Below are positions 32,369-39,883 of a stretch of DNA of 64,000 nucleotides, in pieces (positions within the stretch are counted from its first letter, which is position 1; every line of letters begins with the position of its first letter). The notes beneath the pieces were generated by a model. That model searched no databases and was not told the origin of the DNA. It saw only the letters and a list, made by a program, of their open reading frames with translations. This stretch comes from Halomonas socia (GTDB lineage Bacteria; Pseudomonadota; Gammaproteobacteria; Pseudomonadales; Halomonadaceae): assembly GCF_010977575.1 (NCBI RefSeq), contig NZ_CP048812.1, positions 992,001-1,056,000 of the forward strand, given 5' to 3'. The position numbers were made by a program, and so were the translations under genes.

Positions 32369-33166
32369 ATGATGCTACGCCATGCCAAGCACTTCAGCAC
32401 GGTCCTCCTCCTGGCCGTCGCGGCCGGTACTGTGAGTGCAGATACCTCACCTGCGATAACCAGCCCCGCAACGCAGAACCCCGCTCAGATCCTGTACGTG
32501 GGTAACAGCTATTTTTATTACAACAATAGTTTGCACAACTACGTGAGACGCATGGCGGTCGCCGCCTACCCGGACATGGAGGATCAGTTGAACTCCAAGT
32601 CCGCCACCATATCCGGCGCCTATCTGGCACAGCATGATGTAACCAGCTACCTGTTTCCCGGCGCCCTCGGACTGAGTAATCCCTTCGATCTCGTCATTTT
32701 GGGTGGGCACAGCACGGCCAGTCTCACCCCAGAAAAGCAGGAAGCCTTCCGTGTCGCCGTCACCACACATGATGATGTGATCAAGGCTAGCGGTGCGCAG
32801 ACGGCGCTCTACATGACGCCTGCCTACAACGAATATCATAATAACTACGACCCCGAGATGCAGGACAAGGTGGATGAACTGTATACACGAGTCGGCAACG
32901 AAGTGGACGCTTTGGTCATCCCCGCCGGGTTGGCATTCGCTAAAGCCTATGAGCAGCGCCCCGACATCGAGCTTCATGTCGACTACGATGGCAGCCACCC
33001 CACCCCGCTTGGCTCATATCTCGCCGCAGCGACGGTATTTGCGACGCTGTATGACACTCCCATCACCGGCAACCCCTACACCTATTACGGGCTGATTGAC
33101 GAAGAAGATGCCGCCTTCCTGCAAGCCATTGCCGAGGAAACGGTGGAAGAGTACTTCTCCCGATAA
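32369..33166 (+). CDS. Exported SGNH/GDSL-like hydrolase
   Basis: This is a probable periplasmic esterase or acylhydrolase of unknown substrate. The 265-residue product has a signal peptide (cut near SA-DT, residue 24), a block I motif ILYVGNSYFYYNN with the candidate nucleophile Ser47, and a block V motif DGSHPTPLGSYLA with Asp207 and His210. It resembles DUF4886-type members of the SGNH fold. AGAGGAAA lies 8 nt before the start. Lower GC at the 5' end and the sigma-54 promoter set it apart from its neighbours. Confidence 0.8.
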   Translation: MMLRHAKHFSTVLLLAVAAGTVSADTSPAITSPATQNPAQILYVGNSYFYYNNSLHNYVRRMAVAAYPDMEDQLNSKSATISGAYLAQHDVTSYLFPGALGLSNPFDLVILGGHSTASLTPEKQEAFRVAVTTHDDVIKASGAQTALYMTPAYNEYHNNYDPEMQDKVDELYTRVGNEVDALVIPAGLAFAKAYEQRPDIELHVDYDGSHPTPLGSYLAAATVFATLYDTPITGNPYTYYGLIDEEDAAFLQAIAEETVEEYFSR

Positions 33167-33216
33167 CCCGCCCCACCGGGCAACTCAGCTGCTACCCGAC
33201 ATCGGCGTTTCCCACC

Positions 33217-33240
33217 CTGCGCCTGCCTCGATAGGCGCAG
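33217..33240. terminator. Bidirectional hairpin between convergent genes
   Basis: CTGCGCCT (33217-33224) pairs with AGGCGCAG (33233-33240) across an 8-nt loop. It lies between the convergent SGNH gene and YdjM-like gene. There is no clear T-run, so its strength is uncertain. Confidence 0.4.
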
Positions 33241-33243
33241 CCC

Positions 33244-33930
33244 TCAACGCAGTAGCGCCGATATCCACAAGGTGCCGCCCTGAGCGACCAACCCCAGCAA
33301 TGAGGACAGCGGCGGCAGCCACGGCGCCAGGGCCGCCGCGCCCATCAACATCAGCAGCGCGTGGCTCGGCTGGCGCAGGTTGCAGAGCTTGAGCGCAGTG
33401 CCGAACGAGCGCTTGATGCGGGCTCCGACCAGGTCGACGCTGTACAGCTCATCGAGCAGCAGATGAATCACATAGCCCAGTCCCAGCGCCAAGCCATAGG
33501 CCCAGGCCATGCCGGCACTCTGCTGTAGCAGCCGGTAGCTCAGCGCCGTGGTCACCAGGCCGCACAGCGCGCCGGCCAGCAGCGAGTGCCAACTGCCTCG
33601 GTGCACCGTGAAGCGCGCAAAGACCAGCCCCGCCAGATAGCGCACCGCCAGGTAGAGGCCACCGCAGGCCGCCAGCAGTTGGCCCGGCGCCAGGCGATGC
33701 TGCAGCAACAGCGCCCCGGTCACCACGGCGAGTACCGCCAGCAGGTTGAAGATCAGGCGAATCGCCCGCGAGTGGTCGGCATCGATATCCGGCAGGATGC
33801 CGCCCAGGGTCACCAGCGCGACCAGCGGCAGTCCCTCGGCAAAGCCCCACAGGCCCGCCTGCCAGCCGCCGTGGGCCAGCAGTGCGCCGCCGCCGGCGGC
33901 CACGCTGAGATGGGTGCGAAATTCGGCCAT
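33244..33930 (-). CDS. YdjM-like membrane protein (DUF457 family)
   Basis: The 228-residue inner-membrane protein has 4-6 hydrophobic helices and the His/Asp motifs of the membrane-bound metal-dependent hydrolase family: HLSVAAGGG at the start, GGILPDIDADHS near residue 43, HRGSWHSLLAG near 108 and HLLLDELYSVDLVG near 155. E. coli YdjM is an SOS-induced member. The substrate is not known. I saw no LexA box upstream. Confidence 0.8.
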   Translation of the reverse strand: MAEFRTHLSVAAGGGALLAHGGWQAGLWGFAEGLPLVALVTLGGILPDIDADHSRAIRLIFNLLAVLAVVTGALLLQHRLAPGQLLAACGGLYLAVRYLAGLVFARFTVHRGSWHSLLAGALCGLVTTALSYRLLQQSAGMAWAYGLALGLGYVIHLLLDELYSVDLVGARIKRSFGTALKLCNLRQPSHALLMLMGAAALAPWLPPLSSLLGLVAQGGTLWISALLR

Positions 33931-34013
33931 GGACGGGCGCCAATACTGGATAAAATCCCAGATTATCGCCCGACCAGCCCAAGAAAAACAATCAGTTGTT
34001 GCCGCTCAGCTGG

Positions 34014-34556
34014 CTACTCGGCCAGATACTGGTCCTTGAGCTTGACGTAGTTGCTGGCGGTGTAGGTGAAGAAGGCCCGCTCGCTCTCCTTCAAGGCGCG
34101 CAGCGGCTTGGCCGGGTTGCCAGCGTAGACATGGCCGCTGGTCAAGCGCTTGCCCGGGGTGACCACGGCACCGGCAGCAATGATCACCTCGTCCTCGACC
34201 ACTGCGCCGTCCATGACGATGGCCCCCATGCCGACCAGGATGCGGCTGCCCAGGCTGCAGCCGTGGAGGATCGCCTTGTGGCCGATGGTCACGTCGTCGC
34301 CGATGGTCAGCGGGTGGCCGCTGGGATTGAAGTCACTGGCGTGGGTGATATGCAGCACGCAGCCGTCCTGGACGCTGCTGCGCGCGCCGATGCGAATACG
34401 GTGCATGTCGCCACGCACTACCGCCATCGGCCACACCGAGCAGTCATCGCCCAGCATCACGTCGCCGAGCACCAGGCTCAACGGATCGAGATAGACGCGC
34501 TCGCCCAGGCGCGGAGTGCGGCCCTGGAAAGGGCGCAGGGCAGAGGGGTCGCTCAT
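34014..34556 (-). CDS. Gamma-class carbonic anhydrase-like protein (YrdA family)
   Basis: The 180-residue protein is a left-handed beta helix with repeated hexapeptides and the conserved His residues of the gamma class (VLHITH, IGHKAILHGC, each placed as in YrdA/CaiE). Members bind zinc or iron; some are carbonic anhydrases, many untested. I start it at ATG 34554-34556, 6 nt after GGAG; the preceding GTG is too close to the ribosome site. It is 36 bp downstream of the sodium symporter gene's end on the other side and may be cotranscribed with it. Confidence 0.87.
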   Translation of the reverse strand: MSDPSALRPFQGRTPRLGERVYLDPLSLVLGDVMLGDDCSVWPMAVVRGDMHRIRIGARSSVQDGCVLHITHASDFNPSGHPLTIGDDVTIGHKAILHGCSLGSRILVGMGAIVMDGAVVEDEVIIAAGAVVTPGKRLTSGHVYAGNPAKPLRALKESERAFFTYTASNYVKLKDQYLAE

Positions 34557-34592
34557 CACAGTCTCCGGTCGTAGTGGCCGCTGCCGGGCGGC

Positions 34593-35933
34593 TCAGATCA
34601 GGCCGCTCATCAGCACCAGCACGGTCAGCGGAATCGATACCCAGCGTACCACGCCCTGCCACACCCGGAAGCCGACAGGCCCGGCGTCGAGGGCGCGCAG
34701 CGCCGTCTCGCGGGGCATCACCCAGGCGGCGAAGACCGCAATCAGCAGCCCGCCGATGGGCAGGAATATCTCGCTGGGCACGCTGGAGACCAGCTCGAAG
34801 AAGTTCATGCCGGCCACGATGTGTACGGCTTCGAGGTGCGAGAACGACAGCACCGAGAGAATCCCGACCAGCCAGATGCTTACCGCGATCAGCGCCGTGG
34901 CGCGGCTGCGCCGCAGGCCCAGCCCCTGCAGGCCGGCGACCATCGGCTCGGCAAGGTTGATCGACGAGGTCCAGGTCGCCAGCAACAGCAGCAGAAAGAA
35001 CAAGCCCAGCCACAGCGAGCCCCACGGCAGCTCGGCGAAAGCGATCGGCAGGGTGACGAACATCAGCCCCGGGCCTTCACCGGGGTCGATGCCCTGGGCG
35101 AATACCACCGAGAAGATCGCGATACCGGCGAGCAGCGCCACCAGCACGTCGAGTACCGCCACCGCGCCGGCGGCGCGCGGCAGGCTCTGATGGTCGGGCA
35201 TGTAGGCGCCGTAAGCCATCAGCGCACAGGCGCCCACCGCCAGGGTAAAGAAGGCGTGGCCCATGGCGTTGAGCACCACGCCAACGCTGATGGCAGAAGG
35301 GTCGGGAGTGAACAGCCAGCGCAGCGCCGGAGCAAAGCCGTCGGTGGTCGCGGCATAGATTGCCAGCACCAGCAGCAGTAGGTAGAGCAGCGGCATCATC
35401 AGGTTGTTGAGCCGCTCGAGGCCCTTGCTGACCCCCGCCGCCACCACCGTCATGGTCATCAGCAGAAACAGGGTGTGATTGAAGGTCATGCGTAGCGGGT
35501 CGGCGAGAAAGCCCTCGAAGAAGGCGCCAACCTCGGCCGGCCCCTGGCCAGCGAAATTGCCGTTGACCGCGGCAATCAGGTACTCGATCGACCAGCCCGA
35601 AACCACCGAATAGAACGACAGGATACAGAATACCGTCAGTGCCCCGAACAGCCCCAGCCAGCGCCACTGATCGCTGCTGCCGGCCTGGCGCGCCAGCACC
35701 GCCAGCGACTGGCTGGGGCTGCGCCGCCCGGCGCGGCCGATCATGATCTCGGCCATCATCACCGGCAGGCCGAGCAGCAGCACGAAGGCAATGTAGAGCA
35801 GCAGGAAGGCGCCGCCGCCGTTCTCGCCGGTCATGTAGGGAAAGCGCCAGATATTGCCCAGGCCCACGGCAGCCCCGGTGACCGCCAGAATGAAGGCGCG
35901 CCGTGAACTCCAGCGTTCGCGTGTCTCGTGCAT
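34593..35933 (-). CDS. Sodium-dependent amino-acid transporter, NSS/SNF family
   Basis: The 446-residue membrane protein would import an amino acid or amine with sodium. It has 11-12 helices and the NSS helix-1 signature AVGLGNIWRFPYMTGENGGGAF near the N-terminus. The length fits the bacterial NSS group that includes MhsT and LeuT. I start at ATG 35931-35933 (GAGGAA 7 nt upstream) rather than five codons earlier. The substrate cannot be read from sequence. Confidence 0.9.
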   Translation of the reverse strand: MHETRERWSSRRAFILAVTGAAVGLGNIWRFPYMTGENGGGAFLLLYIAFVLLLGLPVMMAEIMIGRAGRRSPSQSLAVLARQAGSSDQWRWLGLFGALTVFCILSFYSVVSGWSIEYLIAAVNGNFAGQGPAEVGAFFEGFLADPLRMTFNHTLFLLMTMTVVAAGVSKGLERLNNLMMPLLYLLLLVLAIYAATTDGFAPALRWLFTPDPSAISVGVVLNAMGHAFFTLAVGACALMAYGAYMPDHQSLPRAAGAVAVLDVLVALLAGIAIFSVVFAQGIDPGEGPGLMFVTLPIAFAELPWGSLWLGLFFLLLLLATWTSSINLAEPMVAGLQGLGLRRSRATALIAVSIWLVGILSVLSFSHLEAVHIVAGMNFFELVSSVPSEIFLPIGGLLIAVFAAWVMPRETALRALDAGPVGFRVWQGVVRWVSIPLTVLVLMSGLI

Positions 35934-36075
35934 CGGGTATTTCCTCATGGCCTCGCCGAACCGGTCGGCGGCGGAGGCGCAAGCCTACCAGCCCGCTCGG
36001 CGGCGGCCAATGCATTGAAACCCGCCACCGCTGCCCGCATCTAAGCGGGAAGACTCTTACACCGATGAGGTTCGC

Positions 36076-38127
36076 ATGTCCCGCAATCCGCTGCTCGAAC
36101 GCCACACCCTGCCGCCTTTCGCCGAGATTCAGCCCGAGCACGTGGTGCCGGCCATCGAGCGCCTGCTGGACGACAATCGTGCCGCCATCGAACGCCTGGT
36201 CGTGCGCGCCCGCCGCGAGGCACCCACCTGGGAAAACCTGGCCGCGCCGCTGGAAGCACTCAACGACCAGCTCGCCCAGGCCTGGTCGCCGGTCTCGCAT
36301 CTCAACGGCACGATGAACTCCGAGCCGCTGCGCGAGGCCTATCAGGCATGCCTGGCCAAGCTCTCCGAGTACAGCACCTGGCTCGGCCAGCACGAGGGGC
36401 TGTGCCAGGCCTACCAGGCGCTCAGAGACTCGCCCGCCTATGCGCGTCTCGACGAGGGCCAGCAGCGCTCGGTGGACAACACCCTGCGCGATTTCCGGCT
36501 AGCAGGCGTCGACCTGCCGGCCGCCAAGAAGACCCGCTACGGCGAGATCCAGGCGCGCCTGTCGGCGCTGGCCAACGGCTTCTCCAATAACCTGCTCGAC
36601 GCTACCCAGGCCTGGCACAAGGACGTCACCGATGTCGCCAACCTCGACGGCCTGCCCGACAGCGCCCTCGATACCCTGCGCGCCAACGCCGAAGCCAAGG
36701 GCGTCGACGGCTACCGCATCACCCTCGATTTCCCGAGCTTCTTCCCAGTGGTCAGCTACGCCCACGACCGCGAGCTGCGCCGCGAGGTGTATACTGCCTT
36801 CGTCACCCGCGCCTCCGATCAGGGCCCCGACGCCGGCAAGTTCGATAACGCACCGATCATCGAGGAGCTGCTGGCGCTGCGCCGCGAGCTCGCCGAGCTA
36901 CTCGGCTTTGCCAGCTACGCCGACTACTCGCTGGCCACAAAGATGGCCGACTCCCCCCAGGAAGTGCTCGACTTTCTCGGCGACCTTGCGCAGCGCGCCT
37001 ACCCCCAGGCCCAGCAGGAGTATGCCGAGCTGGCCGACTACGCCCGCGACGAACTGGGCCTGGCTGACCTGCAGCCGTGGGACATCGGCTACGCCAGCGA
37101 AAAACTGCGCGAGGCGCGCTATGCCATTTCCCAGGAGCAACTGCGCCCCTACTTCCCCGCGCCGCGAGTGATCGACGGCCTGTTCAGGGTGGTCGAGACG
37201 CTCTACGGCGTGAGCTTCGAGGAGGACGCAGACGCCCCGCGCTACCATCCCGACGTGCGCTACTACCATATTCTCGAGCAGGGCGAGCCGATTGCCGGTT
37301 TCTATCTCGATCTCTACGCCCGTGAAGGCAAGCGCGGCGGCGCCTGGATGGACGAATGCCGCGTGCGCCGCGCCCGCGAGGACGGCCGTATCCAGTTGCC
37401 GGTGGCCTACCTGACCTGCAACTTCACCCGTCCGGTGGGCGACAAGCCGGCGCTGCTGACCCACGACGAGGTCACCACGCTGTTCCACGAGTTCGGCCAC
37501 GGCCTGCACCATATGCTCACCAAGCAGCAGGTCGCCGACGTCTCGGGCATCAACGGCGTGGCCTGGGATGCGGTGGAGCTACCCAGCCAGTTCATGGAGA
37601 ACTTCTGCTGGGAGCGCGAGGGTCTCGACCTGATCGCCGGCCACGTCGACACCGCCGCCAAGCTGCCCGGCGAGCTGCTCGAGCGCCTGCAGGCGGCGCG
37701 CAACTTCCAGTCGGCGATGGGCATGGCCCGCCAGCTGGAATTCTCGCTGTTCGACTTCCGCCTGCACCTGGAGCTCGCCGCCCCCAGCGCCACCGAGGTT
37801 CAGGCACTGCTCGACGAGGTCCGCGACGGCCTGTCGGTGCTGCCCAAGGTCGACTTCAACCGCTTCCAGAACGGCTTCGGGCATATCTTCGCCGGCGGCT
37901 ATGCAGCGGGCTACTACAGCTACAAGTGGGCCGAGGTGCTCTCCGCCGACGCCTACAGCGCCTTCGAGGAGGCCGGCATCTTCGACGCCGACACCGGCGC
38001 GCGCTTCCGCCGCGAGATCCTTGAGCCGGGCGGCGCCCGCGATGCCGCCGAGCTGTTCCGCGCCTTCCGCGGCCGCGAGCCCAGCGTCGAGCCGCTGCTG
38101 CGCCATACCGGCATCCGTGCCGCCTGA
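36076..38127 (+). CDS. prlC: Oligopeptidase A (M3 metallopeptidase)
   Basis: PrlC degrades short peptides in the cytoplasm, including cleaved signal peptides. The 683-residue product has the zinc-binding HEFGH (His471, Glu472, His475) in LFHEFGHGLHHML and ends PLLRHTGIRAA as the E. coli enzyme does in spirit. It runs 12 bp before yheV. GAGG lies upstream of the ATG. A perfect family fit in length and motif. Confidence 0.96.
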   Translation: MSRNPLLERHTLPPFAEIQPEHVVPAIERLLDDNRAAIERLVVRARREAPTWENLAAPLEALNDQLAQAWSPVSHLNGTMNSEPLREAYQACLAKLSEYSTWLGQHEGLCQAYQALRDSPAYARLDEGQQRSVDNTLRDFRLAGVDLPAAKKTRYGEIQARLSALANGFSNNLLDATQAWHKDVTDVANLDGLPDSALDTLRANAEAKGVDGYRITLDFPSFFPVVSYAHDRELRREVYTAFVTRASDQGPDAGKFDNAPIIEELLALRRELAELLGFASYADYSLATKMADSPQEVLDFLGDLAQRAYPQAQQEYAELADYARDELGLADLQPWDIGYASEKLREARYAISQEQLRPYFPAPRVIDGLFRVVETLYGVSFEEDADAPRYHPDVRYYHILEQGEPIAGFYLDLYAREGKRGGAWMDECRVRRAREDGRIQLPVAYLTCNFTRPVGDKPALLTHDEVTTLFHEFGHGLHHMLTKQQVADVSGINGVAWDAVELPSQFMENFCWEREGLDLIAGHVDTAAKLPGELLERLQAARNFQSAMGMARQLEFSLFDFRLHLELAAPSATEVQALLDEVRDGLSVLPKVDFNRFQNGFGHIFAGGYAAGYYSYKWAEVLSADAYSAFEEAGIFDADTGARFRREILEPGGARDAAELFRAFRGREPSVEPLLRHTGIRAA

Positions 38128-38139
38128 CAGGAGGAGCCA

Positions 38140-38385
38140 ATGGCTGTCCCCAAACGCTTTATCGCCGGCGCCATCTGCCCGCGCTGCGCCGCCATGGACC
38201 GAATTCGCGCCTGGGAGCAGCATGGCGTGCGCTACCGTGACTGCGTCGCCTGCGACTTCTTCGAGCAACTGCCCATCGAGGAGTCGGCCGCGGATGAACT
38301 CGAGACCCGCGTCAATCGGGTTCGCGACGAGCAGGCCAGCAACGATGTCCAGACGGTAAGGATCCTCGACCCCAAGGGCCGCTGA
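38140..38385 (+). CDS. yheV: YheV-family zinc-ribbon protein
   Basis: The 81-residue protein begins MAVPKRFIAGAICPRCAAMD and carries two pairs of cysteines, CPRC and CVAC, spaced as a zinc ribbon. YheV-family proteins (DUF2387) are small and of unknown function. AGGAG lies just upstream, and the 12-bp gap to prlC suggests one transcript. Confidence 0.88.
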   Translation: MAVPKRFIAGAICPRCAAMDRIRAWEQHGVRYRDCVACDFFEQLPIEESAADELETRVNRVRDEQASNDVQTVRILDPKGR

Positions 38386-38404
38386 ATTCCCTCCTGTCGC
38401 GCCG

Positions 38405-38422
38405 GGTGCGGCAATCCACACG
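38405..38422 (+). promoter_or_regulatory. Possible third distal activator site
   Basis: GGTGCGGCAATCCACACG matches TGTGCGG-N4-CCGCACA at 6/7 and 5/7. It starts 115 bp (about 11 turns) before the strong site at 38520 and abuts the palindrome at 38423. It is weaker evidence than the tandem pair. Confidence 0.35.
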
Positions 38423-38468
38423 GCTCATGCACAAGCGCCTCCCCGTGGGGAGGCGCTTGTGCATGAGC
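38423..38468. repeat. 46-bp perfect inverted repeat
   Basis: Two 22-bp arms (38423-38444 and 38447-38468) are perfectly complementary, separated by GT. It follows yheV by 37 bp and has no T-run on either side. It may end the prlC-yheV transcript, form a cruciform, or bind protein upstream of the sigma-54 promoter. Confidence 0.9.
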
Positions 38469-38519
38469 GCTGAAAATACCAAGGGCCGGTACCTTGCTCG
38501 AGGGCACCGCAGCGCAAGC

Positions 38520-38570
38520 TGTGCGGTTTTCCGCACACCCCTGCCCTGCCGCTGTGCGAACCCTCAGACA
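38520..38570 (+). promoter_or_regulatory. Tandem activator sites upstream of the TAXI-TRAP genes
   Basis: TGTGCGGTTTTCCGCACA (38520-38537) is a perfect 7-4-7 palindrome. A weaker copy, TGTGCGAACCCTCAGACA (38553-38570), starts exactly 33 bp later. They would be centred near -144 and -111 of the sigma-54 start. Strong/weak tandem sites are known for DctD at Rhizobium dctA; binding here is inference. Confidence 0.7.
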
Positions 38571-38614
38571 AAAGGCGACCAACAGGATTCGACTTTGGTG
38601 GAATGAAAAATGTG

Positions 38615-38627
38615 TAAGAAATTGAAT
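38615..38627 (-). promoter_or_regulatory. Likely IHF site
   Basis: The minus strand reads ATTCAATTTCTTA, matching WATCAA-N4-TTR at 8 of 9 fixed positions. It lies between the activator sites and the -24 element, near -52, in an AT-rich stretch, where IHF bends DNA at sigma-54 promoters. Confidence 0.55.
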
Positions 38628-38648
38628 TTAAATGCCTTATTATCGACA

Positions 38649-38662
38649 GGCACAAGGCTTGC
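38649..38662 (+). promoter_or_regulatory. Sigma-54 promoter of the TAXI-TRAP genes
   Basis: AGGCACAAGGCTTGCT contains GG-N10-GC (GG 38649-38650, GC 38661-38662) and matches TGGCACG-N4-TTGCW at nearly every fixed position. Transcription would start near 38673, 45 nt before the start codon. No credible sigma-70 promoter was seen nearby. Confidence 0.82.
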
Positions 38663-38717
38663 TGCTTATAGGGGCGAATAGCAACACCTCAACGATAACG
38701 ACACTGAGAGAGTCCCT

Positions 38718-39737
38718 ATGACCGCTCCCAAGCACGCACTGCTGCGCACCGCTCCCCGCACCCTGGGCATGGCCCTGGCCTCCAGCGCCCTGATCGGCGG
38801 CCTGCTGGTCAGCGCCAGTGCCCAGGCCGACCGTGAAGGCTGGCCGTCCAGCTTCACCATGGGCACCGCCAGCCAGGGCGGCACCTTCTACATTTACGGC
38901 TCCGGTTGGGCCAACCTGATCGCCGACGAGCTGGGCGACATGTCCGGCGGCGGCGAAGTCACCGGCGGCCCGACCCAGAACCTGGCGCTGGTCCACAACG
39001 GCGACATCTCCTTCGGCATGACCACCATGGGCCCGGCCGAAGATGCCATGAACGGCGAAAGCCCGCTGGCGCCGGGCGTGGTGATGGACAACGCCTGCGC
39101 CATGTTCCCGATGTACGAGACGCCGTTCTCGGTGACAGCGCTGTCGAGCTCAGGGATTACCAGCATTTCCGAGATTCCCGACGGCGCGCGCATCGGTTTC
39201 GGCCCCTCCGGCTCGACCTCCGATACCTACTTCCCGGCCATCCTCGAGGAACTGGGCATCGACTTCGAGCGGCGTAACGGCGGCTGGACCGACCTGGGTG
39301 GCCAGCTGCAGGACGGCCTACTCGACGTCATCGCCTTCGCCGCGGGCATCCCGATCCCGGCGGTCAGCCAGCTCGAGGTGCAGACCGACGTCAACATCAT
39401 CGAATTCTCCGAGGAAGAGCAGCAGGCCGCCATCGACGCCTTCCCGGTCTCCGAGTTCGATATCCCCGCCGATACCTACGAGACCCTCGAGGAAGATGCC
39501 CGCGCCGTGTCGATGTGGAACTTCGCCATCGCTCGCTGCGACCTGCCGGAAGACTTCGTCTATGAAGTCACGCGCATCACCATGGAGAACAACGACAAGA
39601 TGATGGACGTGCACCGCAGTGCCGAAACCACCATCCCCGAGAATGTCGTGCACAACACCGTGATGCCGTTCCACCCGGGCGCCGCGCGCTGGTTCAACGA
39701 GAACGGCTACGAGATCGATGACGACATGATCCGCTAA
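38718..39737 (+). CDS. TAXI-type TRAP transporter solute-binding protein
   Basis: This periplasmic protein captures a carboxylate for the TRAP permease encoded next. The 339-residue product has a signal peptide (cut near AQA-DR, residue 36) and the TAXI-family opening SFTMGTASQGGTFYIYGSGW, then GPTQNLALVHNGDISFG and RIGFGPSGSTSD. It is controlled by a sigma-54 promoter with tandem activator sites. TAXI proteins usually bind glutamate, 2-oxoglutarate or similar acids; the ligand here is unknown. Confidence 0.9.
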   Translation: MTAPKHALLRTAPRTLGMALASSALIGGLLVSASAQADREGWPSSFTMGTASQGGTFYIYGSGWANLIADELGDMSGGGEVTGGPTQNLALVHNGDISFGMTTMGPAEDAMNGESPLAPGVVMDNACAMFPMYETPFSVTALSSSGITSISEIPDGARIGFGPSGSTSDTYFPAILEELGIDFERRNGGWTDLGGQLQDGLLDVIAFAAGIPIPAVSQLEVQTDVNIIEFSEEEQQAAIDAFPVSEFDIPADTYETLEEDARAVSMWNFAIARCDLPEDFVYEVTRITMENNDKMMDVHRSAETTIPENVVHNTVMPFHPGAARWFNENGYEIDDDMIR

Positions 39738-39760
39738 GCCACTACGCTAGCAATCAATCA

Positions 39761-39795
39761 CAAGGGCCGGCACCTGATCTCAGGGTCGGCCCTTG
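39761..39795 (+). terminator. Hairpin between the TRAP binding protein and permease genes
   Basis: A 9-bp stem CAAGGGCCG/CGGCCCTTG encloses a loop with a short inner CCT/AGG stem. No T-run follows. It lies in the 146-bp gap and probably protects or partly ends the transcript, giving more binding protein than permease. Confidence 0.55.
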
Positions 39796-39883
39796 CCACG
39801 CCATTACTGCTTCAGGAAACGCTGATCAAGCTAGGGCCGACGCGGCCGATCAGCTGATTCCGATACTCAAGGGTAACTGTCCC

